Positions 34,281 through 42,901 of a stretch of 64,000 nt of DNA are shown here, piece by piece. The number at the start of each line of letters is the position of its first letter. The stretch's first letter is position 1. Origin of the DNA: Treponema socranskii subsp. socranskii VPI DR56BR1116 = ATCC 35536 (GTDB taxonomy: Bacteria; Spirochaetota; Spirochaetia; Treponematales; Treponemataceae); the NCBI RefSeq assembly GCF_000468115.1, contig NZ_AVQI01000067.1, positions 62,001 through 126,000 on the forward strand. The letters run 5' to 3'. The position numbers and the translations under genes are program-made. The notes beneath the pieces are model-generated. The model ran no database searches and was not told where the DNA came from. It saw only the letters and a list, made by a program, of their open reading frames with translations.

Positions 34281-34318
34281 AAAAACAGCGGATTCCGAAA
34301 AGCTTCTGCTGTTTTTTT
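34281..34318 (+). terminator. Terminator after tRNA-Gln
   Basis: AAAAACAGC and GCTGTTTTT form the stem, followed by more T. It separates tRNA-Gln from rplY. Confidence 0.75.
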
Positions 34319-34338
34319 AATGTAAGGAGTCCTAGGAT

Positions 34339-34893
34339 ATGGATCAGTTGGTTATCAATGCGAAAGTTCGCACGACGACGGGGAAAACCGCGGCGAAAAA
34401 ATTGCGTGCTCAAGGCCGCCTTCCTGCGGTCATGTACGATGCGAAAGGCAAGTCGACGATGCTCGAAATCGATGAAGTTGAGTTTAATAAAGTGTGGCGT
34501 TCGATTACGCCGACGACGCTCATCTCGTTGAAAATAGACGGACAGGAAGCGCACGACGCTTTTATCAAAGATACGGAATACGCCATCCTCAAGGATAGAG
34601 TGCTTCATGCCGATTTTTTTGAACCCGATGCGGATGAAAAGCTTATCGCAAAATTCAAGCTTTCGTATACGGGAACTCCCGCGGGCGTTTTGAAGGGCGG
34701 CTATATGCTCAAGCATTTGCCGGAAATCACCGTACAGGCGGTGCCGCACAAGATGCCGCAGACGGTTACGGCCGACGTATCTTCTCTGAACATCGGCGAC
34801 ACGTTCCGTGTAAAAGATTTGAAATTGAACGAAGGCGTGACCGTCCTGACGGACGAAAACGCGTCTCTCGTGAGCATCACTCCCGCCCGCTAA
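34339..34893 (+). CDS. rplY: Ribosomal protein L25 (Ctc form)
   Basis: 184 residues: the 5S rRNA-binding L25 domain (residues 1-90; TTGKTAAKKLRAQGRLPAVMY) plus the C-terminal TL5/Ctc beta domain (EITVQAVPHKMPQTVTADVS). The long form is usual outside gamma-proteobacteria. AAGGAG precedes the ATG. It stands alone between a terminator and tilS. Confidence 0.96.
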   Translation: MDQLVINAKVRTTTGKTAAKKLRAQGRLPAVMYDAKGKSTMLEIDEVEFNKVWRSITPTTLISLKIDGQEAHDAFIKDTEYAILKDRVLHADFFEPDADEKLIAKFKLSYTGTPAGVLKGGYMLKHLPEITVQAVPHKMPQTVTADVSSLNIGDTFRVKDLKLNEGVTVLTDENASLVSITPAR

Positions 34894-34924
34894 GCGCGCG
34901 GCAAAAAAGGTATGCGGCTGTCTC

Positions 34925-34953
34925 TTGCGAGGCGGCCGTTTTTGTTTTAAAAT
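34925..34953 (+). promoter_or_regulatory. Likely leaderless promoter of tilS
   Basis: TTGCGA (34925-34930), 17-base spacer, TAAAAT (34948-34953), then nine bases to the ATG at 34963. No ribosome-binding site. The -35 is only a partial match, so confidence is lower than for ispE. Confidence 0.5.
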
Positions 34954-34962
34954 ACGAAGCGC

Positions 34963-36483
34963 ATGAAAAGCGATATTGCTTCGGACGATGATTTTATCGA
35001 CGATTTTATAGAGCGGGTGCGCGTCTCTTTGTGCTCGTGTACGGGCTGTGCGTTCGACGGCGCATCGCCTGAAGCTCAGGCGGTTTTGCATGAAGCGGGC
35101 ACGTCGAGGGCAGAGGGCGCATTCGATGCCGCATCATCTCAAAGCGCTCCGATTTCGCTCGGAGCTGCGGTATCGGGCGGAGCGGATTCGGTCGCTATGT
35201 TCGTTTCTCTTGCCCGCATCGCGCGTGAAAAAAATATCGCGCTTCACGTCATTACGGTAAATCACAATATCAGAGACGAAAAAGAAAGCGAAGGGGACGC
35301 GCTCTACGTACAGTCGCTGTGCGCCGATTTTTTGAAAGAAGGCTTTCCCGTCGACTGTACGTGCAAAACCTTTTTGCCGGGCGAAGTGTTCGGCGAAGCG
35401 GAAAAGCGCGGGAAGGGTTTGGAAGAAGCCGCGCGCCATCTTCGCTATAAAGCGTTCGAAGAATTCGCGCGAGAAAAAAAAACCGCCTTTATCGCGCTTG
35501 CGCACACCGAAGACGATCAGCTTGAAACCCTCCTCATGCGTTTTTTCGAAGGGGGAGGCGCGGACGGAGCGGGCGGCATAAAAAAAACGCGCGGTATGTT
35601 TATCCGTCCGCTGCTCGGCATTTCGCGGCGGGAGATTGAACGGTTTTTAACGTTGCAGCGTATTCCGTGGCGTGTCGACGGCACGAACGGCGATACGTCG
35701 TATTTCAGAAATAAAATCAGATGTCGTCTCGTTCCCGTTCTCGACGCCCTTATTCCCGGATGGAAAAGCGCCGTTTTAACCGGAGCGAAAAAAGCGCGAG
35801 ACGACGACGAAGCGCTCAGCGTGCTCGCCTCGTCTTTTCCGTGGAGCGAAAACGGAGACGGAATGCGTATGCCGAGAGCGGATTTTTCTTCCGCGTCCCG
35901 TGCGATTCAAAGGCGGCTTTTATACCGCGCTTTTAATAAAATCGGAATTGAAGTGCGCGTGCCCTACCGTTTTGTCGAACGCATCTGTAACGCAGCCGCC
36001 TCTTCCGGCGTTTTTTCGGAAGAGGCGTCGGGTCTTTTCGTTGAAATAGAGCGCGAATCGATTTCCGTAAAAAAAGTGCAAAAGGGCGCGACCGACACGG
36101 GATTTTCTGCTATAATACGGAAAACGGGCACGTATGAAATGCCTTTCGGTTTGCTCTGTGTCGTGCAAAAAGGCGATGCACGAGGTCGATGTGCCCGAAA
36201 AAGCGCGTCCGTTTTTTGCAAGGGGCAAGCGGGAAAATCCTCCGTGCTGTGCGTTTCGCTTCCGTTTTGCATACGGAGCAGACAGGCAGGCGACGCTGTT
36301 GCAACGGCTTCAGGCGGTGAAAAATCCGTATCCGATATCCTCTCGGATTGGAAAGTTTTTCCTCGCGACAGAGAGCGCATCCCGATCGTGCAGGAACTTG
36401 CAACTGCCGAACAAAAGATCGTGTGTATATGGGGAAGCGTATTTGGTATGCGCGATTGGATCGTAAACGATATCGAGGTTTGA
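34963..36483 (+). CDS. tilS: tRNA(Ile)-lysidine synthase
   Basis: 506-residue TilS, which converts C34 of the CAU anticodon of minor tRNA-Ile to lysidine so that it reads AUA. The PP-loop AVSGGADSVAM is near residue 68, preceded by an unusual N-terminal extension of about 60 residues. HVITVNHNIRDEKES and FIALAHTEDDQLETLLMR are further family motifs. The C-terminal domain is more diverged. Essential in most bacteria. Its stop is three bases before the next gene, so the two are coupled. Confidence 0.94.
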   Translation: MKSDIASDDDFIDDFIERVRVSLCSCTGCAFDGASPEAQAVLHEAGTSRAEGAFDAASSQSAPISLGAAVSGGADSVAMFVSLARIAREKNIALHVITVNHNIRDEKESEGDALYVQSLCADFLKEGFPVDCTCKTFLPGEVFGEAEKRGKGLEEAARHLRYKAFEEFAREKKTAFIALAHTEDDQLETLLMRFFEGGGADGAGGIKKTRGMFIRPLLGISRREIERFLTLQRIPWRVDGTNGDTSYFRNKIRCRLVPVLDALIPGWKSAVLTGAKKARDDDEALSVLASSFPWSENGDGMRMPRADFSSASRAIQRRLLYRAFNKIGIEVRVPYRFVERICNAAASSGVFSEEASGLFVEIERESISVKKVQKGATDTGFSAIIRKTGTYEMPFGLLCVVQKGDARGRCARKSASVFCKGQAGKSSVLCVSLPFCIRSRQAGDAVATASGGEKSVSDILSDWKVFPRDRERIPIVQELATAEQKIVCIWGSVFGMRDWIVNDIEV

Positions 36484-36486
36484 ACT

Positions 36487-38679
36487 ATGAAAAAGACGGC
36501 GCTTGCCGCAGTGTTTGCATCGATTGTTTTTATTAATTTTACGGCATCTCTTTTTGCCGAAGATAAGGCGCTTGCCGCGGCGAACAGAAAAACCGCCGTC
36601 AGATTTTTAAAACTCGCCGAAGATTGTTTTGCCGACTCCGCGTGGGATGCCGCTCTTGCTCAAGCGAAGATGGGGCTCGCATACGATGACAGTGTCGCCG
36701 ACCTGCATTATATCGAAGCGGCCGTTCTTGCAAAGCTCGGACATCCTCGCGCGGAAATCCTCCCGCTTGCAGAAAGGGCGCTTACCGAAGGAGTGTGGAC
36801 GGGCTATAACCGCGACGGAGCTCGGCTTTTGTACGCGGATTTATTGTGCGATACGGGCTCATACGAAAAAGCCGTCAGCGTGCTCGACGAGCCTTCATTT
36901 ATCTATTCCGCGGACGCCGAGTATGTGCGCCTAAAAGCGTATTACCGCATGAGAAGTGCGGATACGATCGATAAAGCGCGGAGCATAGTGAACGGTGCGC
37001 GTAAAATCTATCCAAACGATACGCGTTTCCCGCTTTTGTTTTTTCGCTGCGAATACGCGATGAAGGGCGACGATGTTCCGCTCATCGTTCAGTCGATAGC
37101 CGATTCGCTCATCGCCCGCATGGGGCGCCGGAACCGTACCGATGCGGAGCTTGAAATCTATGCGTGCCTCTTTGCATCGGGCGACGCACAAAAGCGTATG
37201 CTCCAAGCCTTTGCGGCGGCAGGCATGAGACATCCGCTCTATGCTCGCGCGGCTTTATCTGCGGGTCTTATATCGCAGGAGGAAGCCGTTTCGTATTTTT
37301 TTTATTTCGCCGATAAAACGATTTCTCTCCGCGTACTTTCAGACTTTGCAAGTGCCCTCACCGAAGAAAACGCAAAGCGCATCTTCGTCGAACACATCGC
37401 ATCTTACGGTGGCGTACTCACGGTCGACACGGACGGCGATTTGGAAGCGAACCTTACCGTCCGCTATGAGCGCGGGAGACCCGCATCGATCTCATACGAC
37501 AAAAACACCGACGGCGTTGACGAATGGAGCGCCCTGTGCGATTTCGGCGCTCCCGTGTCGCTTTCGATGCGGAACTGCAAAATCGAATACGGAAATTATC
37601 CGTCCGTTTTAAAAGCCGAGTTTACCGAGCAGGATTCGCAAAATCATACATCGTCATTCGATTTTGCCGACGGCGCTCTTTTGTGGTCGCCCTTTTCGAT
37701 GGATGTTCTTCGCGAGTTCAAAGACGATTTCGGGGTCGATTTTTTTGTTCCCGTCGTAAAAAACGATGTTCCGCTGTCCGACAGCTCATCGCTTTTGCTC
37801 GCCGCGTCGAAGTATGACGTGCCGTCGACCGAGCGGGAAGGGGCGACTATCTCATTCAGCGTGCTCGACGGAAAAATGCAGACGGCCGATTATTATGCGG
37901 GCGGCAAAGCGTATGCGAGAGCGGTCTTTGAAAACGGTTTTCCGAAAACGCGTTCCGTCGACCACGACGGCGACGGTGTTTTCGAAACCGTCGAAGTTTT
38001 CGGAAGAGATACCGAAAACGCGATGCACCTTTCTTCTGAAGAGCGTCTTCGCGTTTCGAAAAACATACTCGGCTCTCCGAAAGACGAAGGCGTCTATATC
38101 AAAGCGATTCGAATCGACAGAGACGGAGACGCTTCCGCGGATTTTATCGAAGAATATGCCGCCGACGGTGCGAAAACCGTTTCGTGGGATACCGACGGCG
38201 ACGGTTTATGGGACGTGCGCTACGAGCGTATGGCGCAAAAGGCCGGAAAAGCGACGGTTGAAAAGGCTTCGTTTTATCTCTTTCCCGAAAGACGTCTCGT
38301 CGTTGTCGGAAGCGAAAACGGTGTGCCGGTAAAAGTCGTTTCGGGCGGTATCGATTATAATGTCCGAAAAGGAAAGCGCGCTTCTTTGTATAGGATAGGA
38401 GAAGCCGGAACGGTCGAAGACGAAGCGCGTGCCGTCTCCGCGCTTGCATCCGTTTCCGAAGAGGGAAAAGTGACACCCGTTCAAGGTGCTTCGCGCCTTA
38501 TGCTTGCAGTCCGTATCGGAGGCGTGACCTATGCCGCCCTCGTGCCGGATGTTCCGAAAGAGATTTCCTCCGAAACGACGGGAGACCTTCCGAAAGCGGC
38601 TCAGACTTCTCAAACGGCGGGCGAAACGGGAAATGCGGGAGCCGTAAGCGAAGTGCAAAACGGAGTGCGGGGTAATTGA
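36487..38679 (+). CDS. Secreted protein with TPR-like helices and Asp-rich Ca-binding-type repeats
   Basis: 730 residues with a signal peptide (FINFTASLFAEDK), so periplasmic or surface. The first 300 residues look like helical TPR-type repeats (AEDCFADSAWDAALAQAKMG, then AERALTEGVW). From about residue 310 on, at least five short loops of the DxDGDxxxD type appear: DTDGDLEAN, DKNTDGVDEW, DHDGDGVFE, DRDGDASAD, DTDGDGLWD, each followed by a strand such as VRYER. These resemble EF-hand-like or thrombospondin type-3 calcium loops arranged in a beta-propeller or solenoid. Function unknown; it is co-transcribed with the HtrA-like protease, so an envelope-quality-control partner is possible. Confidence 0.8.
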   Translation: MKKTALAAVFASIVFINFTASLFAEDKALAAANRKTAVRFLKLAEDCFADSAWDAALAQAKMGLAYDDSVADLHYIEAAVLAKLGHPRAEILPLAERALTEGVWTGYNRDGARLLYADLLCDTGSYEKAVSVLDEPSFIYSADAEYVRLKAYYRMRSADTIDKARSIVNGARKIYPNDTRFPLLFFRCEYAMKGDDVPLIVQSIADSLIARMGRRNRTDAELEIYACLFASGDAQKRMLQAFAAAGMRHPLYARAALSAGLISQEEAVSYFFYFADKTISLRVLSDFASALTEENAKRIFVEHIASYGGVLTVDTDGDLEANLTVRYERGRPASISYDKNTDGVDEWSALCDFGAPVSLSMRNCKIEYGNYPSVLKAEFTEQDSQNHTSSFDFADGALLWSPFSMDVLREFKDDFGVDFFVPVVKNDVPLSDSSSLLLAASKYDVPSTEREGATISFSVLDGKMQTADYYAGGKAYARAVFENGFPKTRSVDHDGDGVFETVEVFGRDTENAMHLSSEERLRVSKNILGSPKDEGVYIKAIRIDRDGDASADFIEEYAADGAKTVSWDTDGDGLWDVRYERMAQKAGKATVEKASFYLFPERRLVVVGSENGVPVKVVSGGIDYNVRKGKRASLYRIGEAGTVEDEARAVSALASVSEEGKVTPVQGASRLMLAVRIGGVTYAALVPDVPKEISSETTGDLPKAAQTSQTAGETGNAGAVSEVQNGVRGN

Positions 38680-38686
38680 GGTTTTC

Positions 38687-40321
38687 ATGCGTGTAATAAA
38701 ATTAATAAAATATATTTCAGTCGTCGTCGTTTTATCGTTTGCGGTTTTGTCGTGTAAATCGCTCGGCGAGCCGAAATCGGTTTATGAGCGCTTGAACTAC
38801 ACGGAAAAAGACGTGTACGAAAACGAAAAAAAACGCATCGCCGACCTTGTTAAAACGGAGCCGGTAAACGCGCTCTGGCATGCCGAGCTTCTCGGAGATG
38901 CCGATGTGGTTTCTCTGTGCCGGACGGCGGTCGCTCAAAAATACGACGAAGCGATAGGGACAAAAGACTATCTATCCGCTTTGAAATATTACCGCTCGCT
39001 TTCCGCAGTCGGTGCGGCATCCGTTTTGCGCCAAGACTTGAGCGAAAATGAATTGAGTGCATTGTGTGCATCCGGCGTTCCCGGTCTTTCGGTCGATGAG
39101 CGCTGTCTTCCGAAGACGATCGCCGACTGCATCGATGCGACGGTGACAGTGTGGATCGACCGCGGTATATCGATCAAAGACGGAGCGGGATACGCCGACC
39201 GCGTTATCGGTTCGGGTTTTTTTATCTCCAAAAATGGCTATATCGTGACGAACCATCACGTCATCGAAGATACGGTAAATCCGAAAAACGAAAAGTATTC
39301 GCGCCTCTACATCAAGCTCGCTTCCGACCCCGACACGCGCATTCCCGCAAAAGTCGTCGGCTACGATGCGGTGCTCGACCTGGCGCTGCTGAAAGCGGAA
39401 GTGGATGCGCCCTTCGTTTTTGCCCTCGGTTCAAGCGCGGAATTGGGAATCGGCGACAGAGTGTCCGCGATCGGTACTCCGCTCGGACTCGGCGGCACGC
39501 TTACGCAGGGCATCGTGTCGAACGTCGAGCGAAAGCTCTTTACGACGGGAAGCGTTTTTCAAATAGACGCCGCGGTGAACTCGGGGAATTCCGGCGGTCC
39601 CCTCATAGATGCTCAAATGCGCGTGCAGGCGATCGTGTTCGCGGGCATCGTACAGTACCAGGGCTTGAACTTTGCGATTCCCGTCGAATATCTGCGGCAG
39701 GATTTGCCGATGCTCTTCCGCGGCGGAAAACGCGAACATCCGTGGATGTGCGCGTACGGGCACACGAAAAAGACGAACGACGGCAAACAGAATATCGGGC
39801 TTGAAGTGCAATACCTTATGCCCGGCGGCAGCATGTACCGTGCGGAATTCGCTGCAGGGGACGTCGTCACGTCTGCCGGCGGAAAAACGGTCGATTCGAT
39901 CGAAGCGATGCAGGATATCCTCCGCTCGCATATCCCCGATACGATTGTAAAATGCACGTACGTGCGCGGAGATGCTTCGGGCGAAAAATACGTCTATCTT
40001 GCGCCCCGTCCCGACAACCCGGGCTACGAAATATACAAAAGCGATTTGATTTCTGGTTCGTTCGTTCCGATTTTCGGCATGAAGCTCGCTTCTTCTTCGA
40101 CCGTAAATCACCGCTCGTATACCGTCGTCGACGTACTCAAAGGCGGCATCGCCGACGAATCGGGTTTTTCGGAAAACGATCCGGTGAGCGTTTCGCGTGT
40201 CGTATTTGCGGACGATAACGATGCCGTGCACGTTTCGTTGTATACGCGCAGAAGGAAAAAAGGTTTTCTCGACATCGCGATGGGATTGACGGCTCCTCTC
40301 GACAGTCCTTATTATTTTTAA
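38687..40321 (+). CDS. HtrA/Deg-like serine protease lipoprotein
   Basis: 544 residues with a lipoprotein signal ending in FAVLSC. A helical N-terminal part (to about residue 140) precedes a trypsin-like domain with the catalytic triad His in IVTNHHVIED, Asp in AVLDLALLKAE and Ser in NSGNSGGPLID. Two PDZ-like regions follow (VTSAGGKTVDSIEAMQDIL and VVDVLKGGIADESGFSEND). Such enzymes degrade or refold damaged envelope proteins. As a lipoprotein it would be anchored to a membrane facing the periplasm or surface. GAGG lies five bases before the ATG, seven bases after the previous stop. Confidence 0.92.
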   Translation: MRVIKLIKYISVVVVLSFAVLSCKSLGEPKSVYERLNYTEKDVYENEKKRIADLVKTEPVNALWHAELLGDADVVSLCRTAVAQKYDEAIGTKDYLSALKYYRSLSAVGAASVLRQDLSENELSALCASGVPGLSVDERCLPKTIADCIDATVTVWIDRGISIKDGAGYADRVIGSGFFISKNGYIVTNHHVIEDTVNPKNEKYSRLYIKLASDPDTRIPAKVVGYDAVLDLALLKAEVDAPFVFALGSSAELGIGDRVSAIGTPLGLGGTLTQGIVSNVERKLFTTGSVFQIDAAVNSGNSGGPLIDAQMRVQAIVFAGIVQYQGLNFAIPVEYLRQDLPMLFRGGKREHPWMCAYGHTKKTNDGKQNIGLEVQYLMPGGSMYRAEFAAGDVVTSAGGKTVDSIEAMQDILRSHIPDTIVKCTYVRGDASGEKYVYLAPRPDNPGYEIYKSDLISGSFVPIFGMKLASSSTVNHRSYTVVDVLKGGIADESGFSENDPVSVSRVVFADDNDAVHVSLYTRRRKKGFLDIAMGLTAPLDSPYYF

Positions 40322-40338
40322 CAATTTCGGATACGGCT

Positions 40339-42141
40339 ATGGATTTAAACTACAAACGCAATTTTTGCATTACGGCTCATATCGACCATGGAAAGTCGAC
40401 ACTTTCCGACCGCCTCATTCAAAAGGGAAAAATCATCGACGAGCGGAAGATGAAAGACCAGCTCCTCGATACGATGGATATCGAACGGGAGAGAGGCATT
40501 ACGATAAAAAGTCAAGCGGTGACGATTCCGTATACGGCAAAAGACGGAGTCGATTACGAACTCAATTTCGTCGATACGCCCGGCCACGTCGATTTTTCCT
40601 ATGAAGTGTCCCGCGCCATCGCTTCGTGCGAAGGCGCCCTGCTGTTGATCGATGCGACGCAGGGTGTCGAATCGCAGACGGTGAGCAATATGTATATGGC
40701 GGTCGAACACGATCTCGTGATCATTCCGGTCATCAATAAAATCGATTTGGCGTCGGCCGACGTCGAAGGAACGAAAGCGCAGATCACCAAAGAGCTCGGT
40801 CTCGACGGAGATGAAGCCGTCCTCGTGTCGGCAAAGACCGGCGTCGGAGTCGACGAACTTAGGGAAGCGATTGTCGCCCGCCTTCCGCCGCCCAAGGGAT
40901 CGCCCGACGGAAAACTCTGTGCGCTCATTTTCGACTGCAATTACAACGAATACCGCGGCGTCGTCGTCCACGTGCGCATCATCGACGGAAGGGTAAAAAA
41001 GGACGATGTGATCCGCATGATGGCGGGTTCCGCCGATTACAAAGTCGAACAGGTCGGCATATTTAAAATCGATTTTGAAGAAACCGATTGCCTCGAAGCG
41101 GGCGACGTCGGCTATATCATCGCGGGGATAAAAACCGTAAGCGACGTGCGCGTCGGAGACACGATTACGAATGCGGCCGATCCCGTCGAAAAAGCGATGC
41201 CCGGTTTTAAAGACGTAAAGCCCGTCGTCTACTCTTCCATCTATCCGATGGATTCGAACGAATACGAAGAGTTGAAAAACGCGCTCGAAAAATTAAAGCT
41301 TAACGATGCGAGTTTGATTTACGAAAAGGATAATTCGCTCGCGCTCGGAAACGGCTTCCGCTGCGGCTTTTTGGGGCTGCTGCATCTCGAAGTCGTACAG
41401 GAGCGGCTCGAGCGCGATTACGATCAGTCGGTTATCTTTACCGCCCCTTCGGTTCGCTACAAACTCGTTTTGACCGACGGCAAAGAAACGTACATCGATA
41501 ATCCCTCGGAGTATCCTTCAGGCCGCATCAGAGAAGCCGAAGAGCCGTACATCAAAGCGTCGATCATCACGCCTTCTCAGTACCTCGGCTCTCTCATGGA
41601 ACTGTGCAAACAAAAACGGGGCGAGCAGACGAATATGATGTATCTCGATGAAAAGAGAGTCGAGCTCGTTTACGAAATGCCGCTTGCCGAAGTGCTCTTC
41701 GATTTTTACGACAAACTCAAAAGCTACAGCCGCGGCTACGCTTCTTTCGATTACGAACTCATCGGCTACCGGCCGACAAAGCTTGCCAAAGTCGATTTTT
41801 TGGTAAACGGCAAACCAGTCGATGCGCTTTCCCAGCTGACCTTTGAAGGAAACGCAACCGAGCGCGCGCGGAGCGTATGCGAACGGCTCAAAGGCGAGAT
41901 AAGCCGCGAACAATTTAAGATCGCGATCCAAGGCGCCATCGGCGGACAGATCATCGCGCGGGAAACGGTGAGCCCCGTCCGCAAAGACGTACTCGCAAAG
42001 TGTTACGGCGGCGACATCACGCGGAAGCGTAAGCTCCTCGAAAAACAAAAAGAAGGAAAAAAGCGCATGAAGATGGTCGGAAACGTCGCGATCCCGCAGT
42101 CGGCCTTTCTCGCCGTTCTCAAAGAAGGTGAAGAAAAATAA
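40339..42141 (+). CDS. lepA: Elongation factor 4 (LepA)
   Basis: 600-residue LepA, a translational GTPase that can back-translocate ribosomes and affects assembly. G1 is AHIDHGKST, switch I includes DIERERGITIKSQ, G3 DTPGHVDF, G4 NKIDLASAD. Domains II, III and V follow, and the family C-terminal domain ends with ARCYGGD-like CYGGDITRKRKLLEKQKEGK. Length is typical. It ends a run of genes; HicAB follows with its own promoter. Confidence 0.97.
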   Translation: MDLNYKRNFCITAHIDHGKSTLSDRLIQKGKIIDERKMKDQLLDTMDIERERGITIKSQAVTIPYTAKDGVDYELNFVDTPGHVDFSYEVSRAIASCEGALLLIDATQGVESQTVSNMYMAVEHDLVIIPVINKIDLASADVEGTKAQITKELGLDGDEAVLVSAKTGVGVDELREAIVARLPPPKGSPDGKLCALIFDCNYNEYRGVVVHVRIIDGRVKKDDVIRMMAGSADYKVEQVGIFKIDFEETDCLEAGDVGYIIAGIKTVSDVRVGDTITNAADPVEKAMPGFKDVKPVVYSSIYPMDSNEYEELKNALEKLKLNDASLIYEKDNSLALGNGFRCGFLGLLHLEVVQERLERDYDQSVIFTAPSVRYKLVLTDGKETYIDNPSEYPSGRIREAEEPYIKASIITPSQYLGSLMELCKQKRGEQTNMMYLDEKRVELVYEMPLAEVLFDFYDKLKSYSRGYASFDYELIGYRPTKLAKVDFLVNGKPVDALSQLTFEGNATERARSVCERLKGEISREQFKIAIQGAIGGQIIARETVSPVRKDVLAKCYGGDITRKRKLLEKQKEGKKRMKMVGNVAIPQSAFLAVLKEGEEK

Positions 42142-42215
42142 TAGGGTGAATGACGATTTGAGAAGAAGCTGAACGCCGCTTCATCTTCAGACTTTGATAA
42201 AACGTATACACTTTA

Positions 42216-42244
42216 TTGACAATACGTATTACACGTATTGTAAT
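42216..42244 (+). promoter_or_regulatory. HicAB promoter with embedded inverted-repeat operator
   Basis: TTGACA at 42216-42221 and TGTAAT at 42239-42244 with a 17-base spacer. A perfect inverted repeat CAATACGT-N5-ACGTATTG (42220-42240) fills the space between and overlaps both hexamers, a good place for a HicB-type repressor. Start would be at about 42251, one base before the GTG of hicA. Confidence 0.75.
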
Positions 42245-42251
42245 TATAAAC

Positions 42252-42437
42252 GTGAAAGACAAAGACCTTTTAAAATTATTATTAAAAGACGGCTGGGAAT
42301 TAGTGTCGGTGAAAGACAGTCATCATAAAATCACGAAAAACGGAAAAATCGAGATAATTCCCGTGCACGGCAAAGATATGAAAACCGGCCTTTTAGCGGC
42401 TATTCTGAAACGAACCGAACTGGAGGCAAAAAAATGA
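42252..42437 (+). CDS. hicA: HicA-type mRNA interferase toxin
   Basis: 61 residues from the GTG at 42252. HicA folds as a dsRNA-binding domain and cuts mRNA without the ribosome. The signature LLKDGWELVSVKDSHHKITKNGK with the catalytic His pair (its middle part is DSHHKI) and the IPVHGKDMKTGLLAAILK tail is clear. The longer frame beginning at 42216 would start with a TTG inside the -35 box, so the GTG is preferred; no ribosome-binding site is seen. The end overlaps hicB by four bases. Confidence 0.88.
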   Translation: MKDKDLLKLLLKDGWELVSVKDSHHKITKNGKIEIIPVHGKDMKTGLLAAILKRTELEAKK

Positions 42438-42811
42438 AAGTTATATATCCTGCAATTTTTCATAGTGAAGACGGCGGTTTCTGGGTTGAGTTTCCCGATT
42501 TGCCCGGATGTTCTACGCAGGGCGATACGGAAGCCGAAACGTATGCAAACGCGGTTGAAGCGATGGAGCTTTTTTTACAAGACGATTATACGGTCGATAC
42601 CTTGCCTAAGGCGTCGGCCGCAAATAAAATTAAAACGGATAAAAAAAGTTTTATGTCTTTTGTATGCGGCGAATTTAAAGTAAATGAAAAGGCAATAAAA
42701 AAGACATTGACAATTCCGGCATGGCTTAATATTCAGGCGGAAAAAGCGGGAGTCAATTTTAGTAAAACATTACAAGACGCATTGTGTGAAAAATTAAATC
42801 TTGTAATATAA
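42434..42811 (+). CDS. hicB: HicB-type antitoxin
   Basis: 125 residues. The N-terminal half has the partially degraded RNase H fold typical of HicB (YPAIFHSEDGGFWVEFPDLP, then GCSTQGDTEAE), and the C-terminal 40 residues (TIPAWLNIQAEKAGVNFSKT) look like a ribbon-helix-helix DNA-binding domain. It should bind HicA and repress the operon through the inverted repeat upstream. Its ATG lies in an AGG-rich end of hicA, so the two are translated together. Confidence 0.93.
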   Translation: MKVIYPAIFHSEDGGFWVEFPDLPGCSTQGDTEAETYANAVEAMELFLQDDYTVDTLPKASAANKIKTDKKSFMSFVCGEFKVNEKAIKKTLTIPAWLNIQAEKAGVNFSKTLQDALCEKLNLVI

Positions 42812-42901
42812 TGCAGCTTTCTACATCGCCTGATGTAGGACGATGATAACGCGCGCTTTTCGGTTTCGGATATTGCCGGAAACGCAGTTACCCGCGCTCT
42901 T

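Noticed and set aside
38900-40324. Long antisense frames opposite the HtrA-like gene
   Set aside because: Shadow frames with skewed composition; the plus strand has the catalytic triad and PDZ domains.
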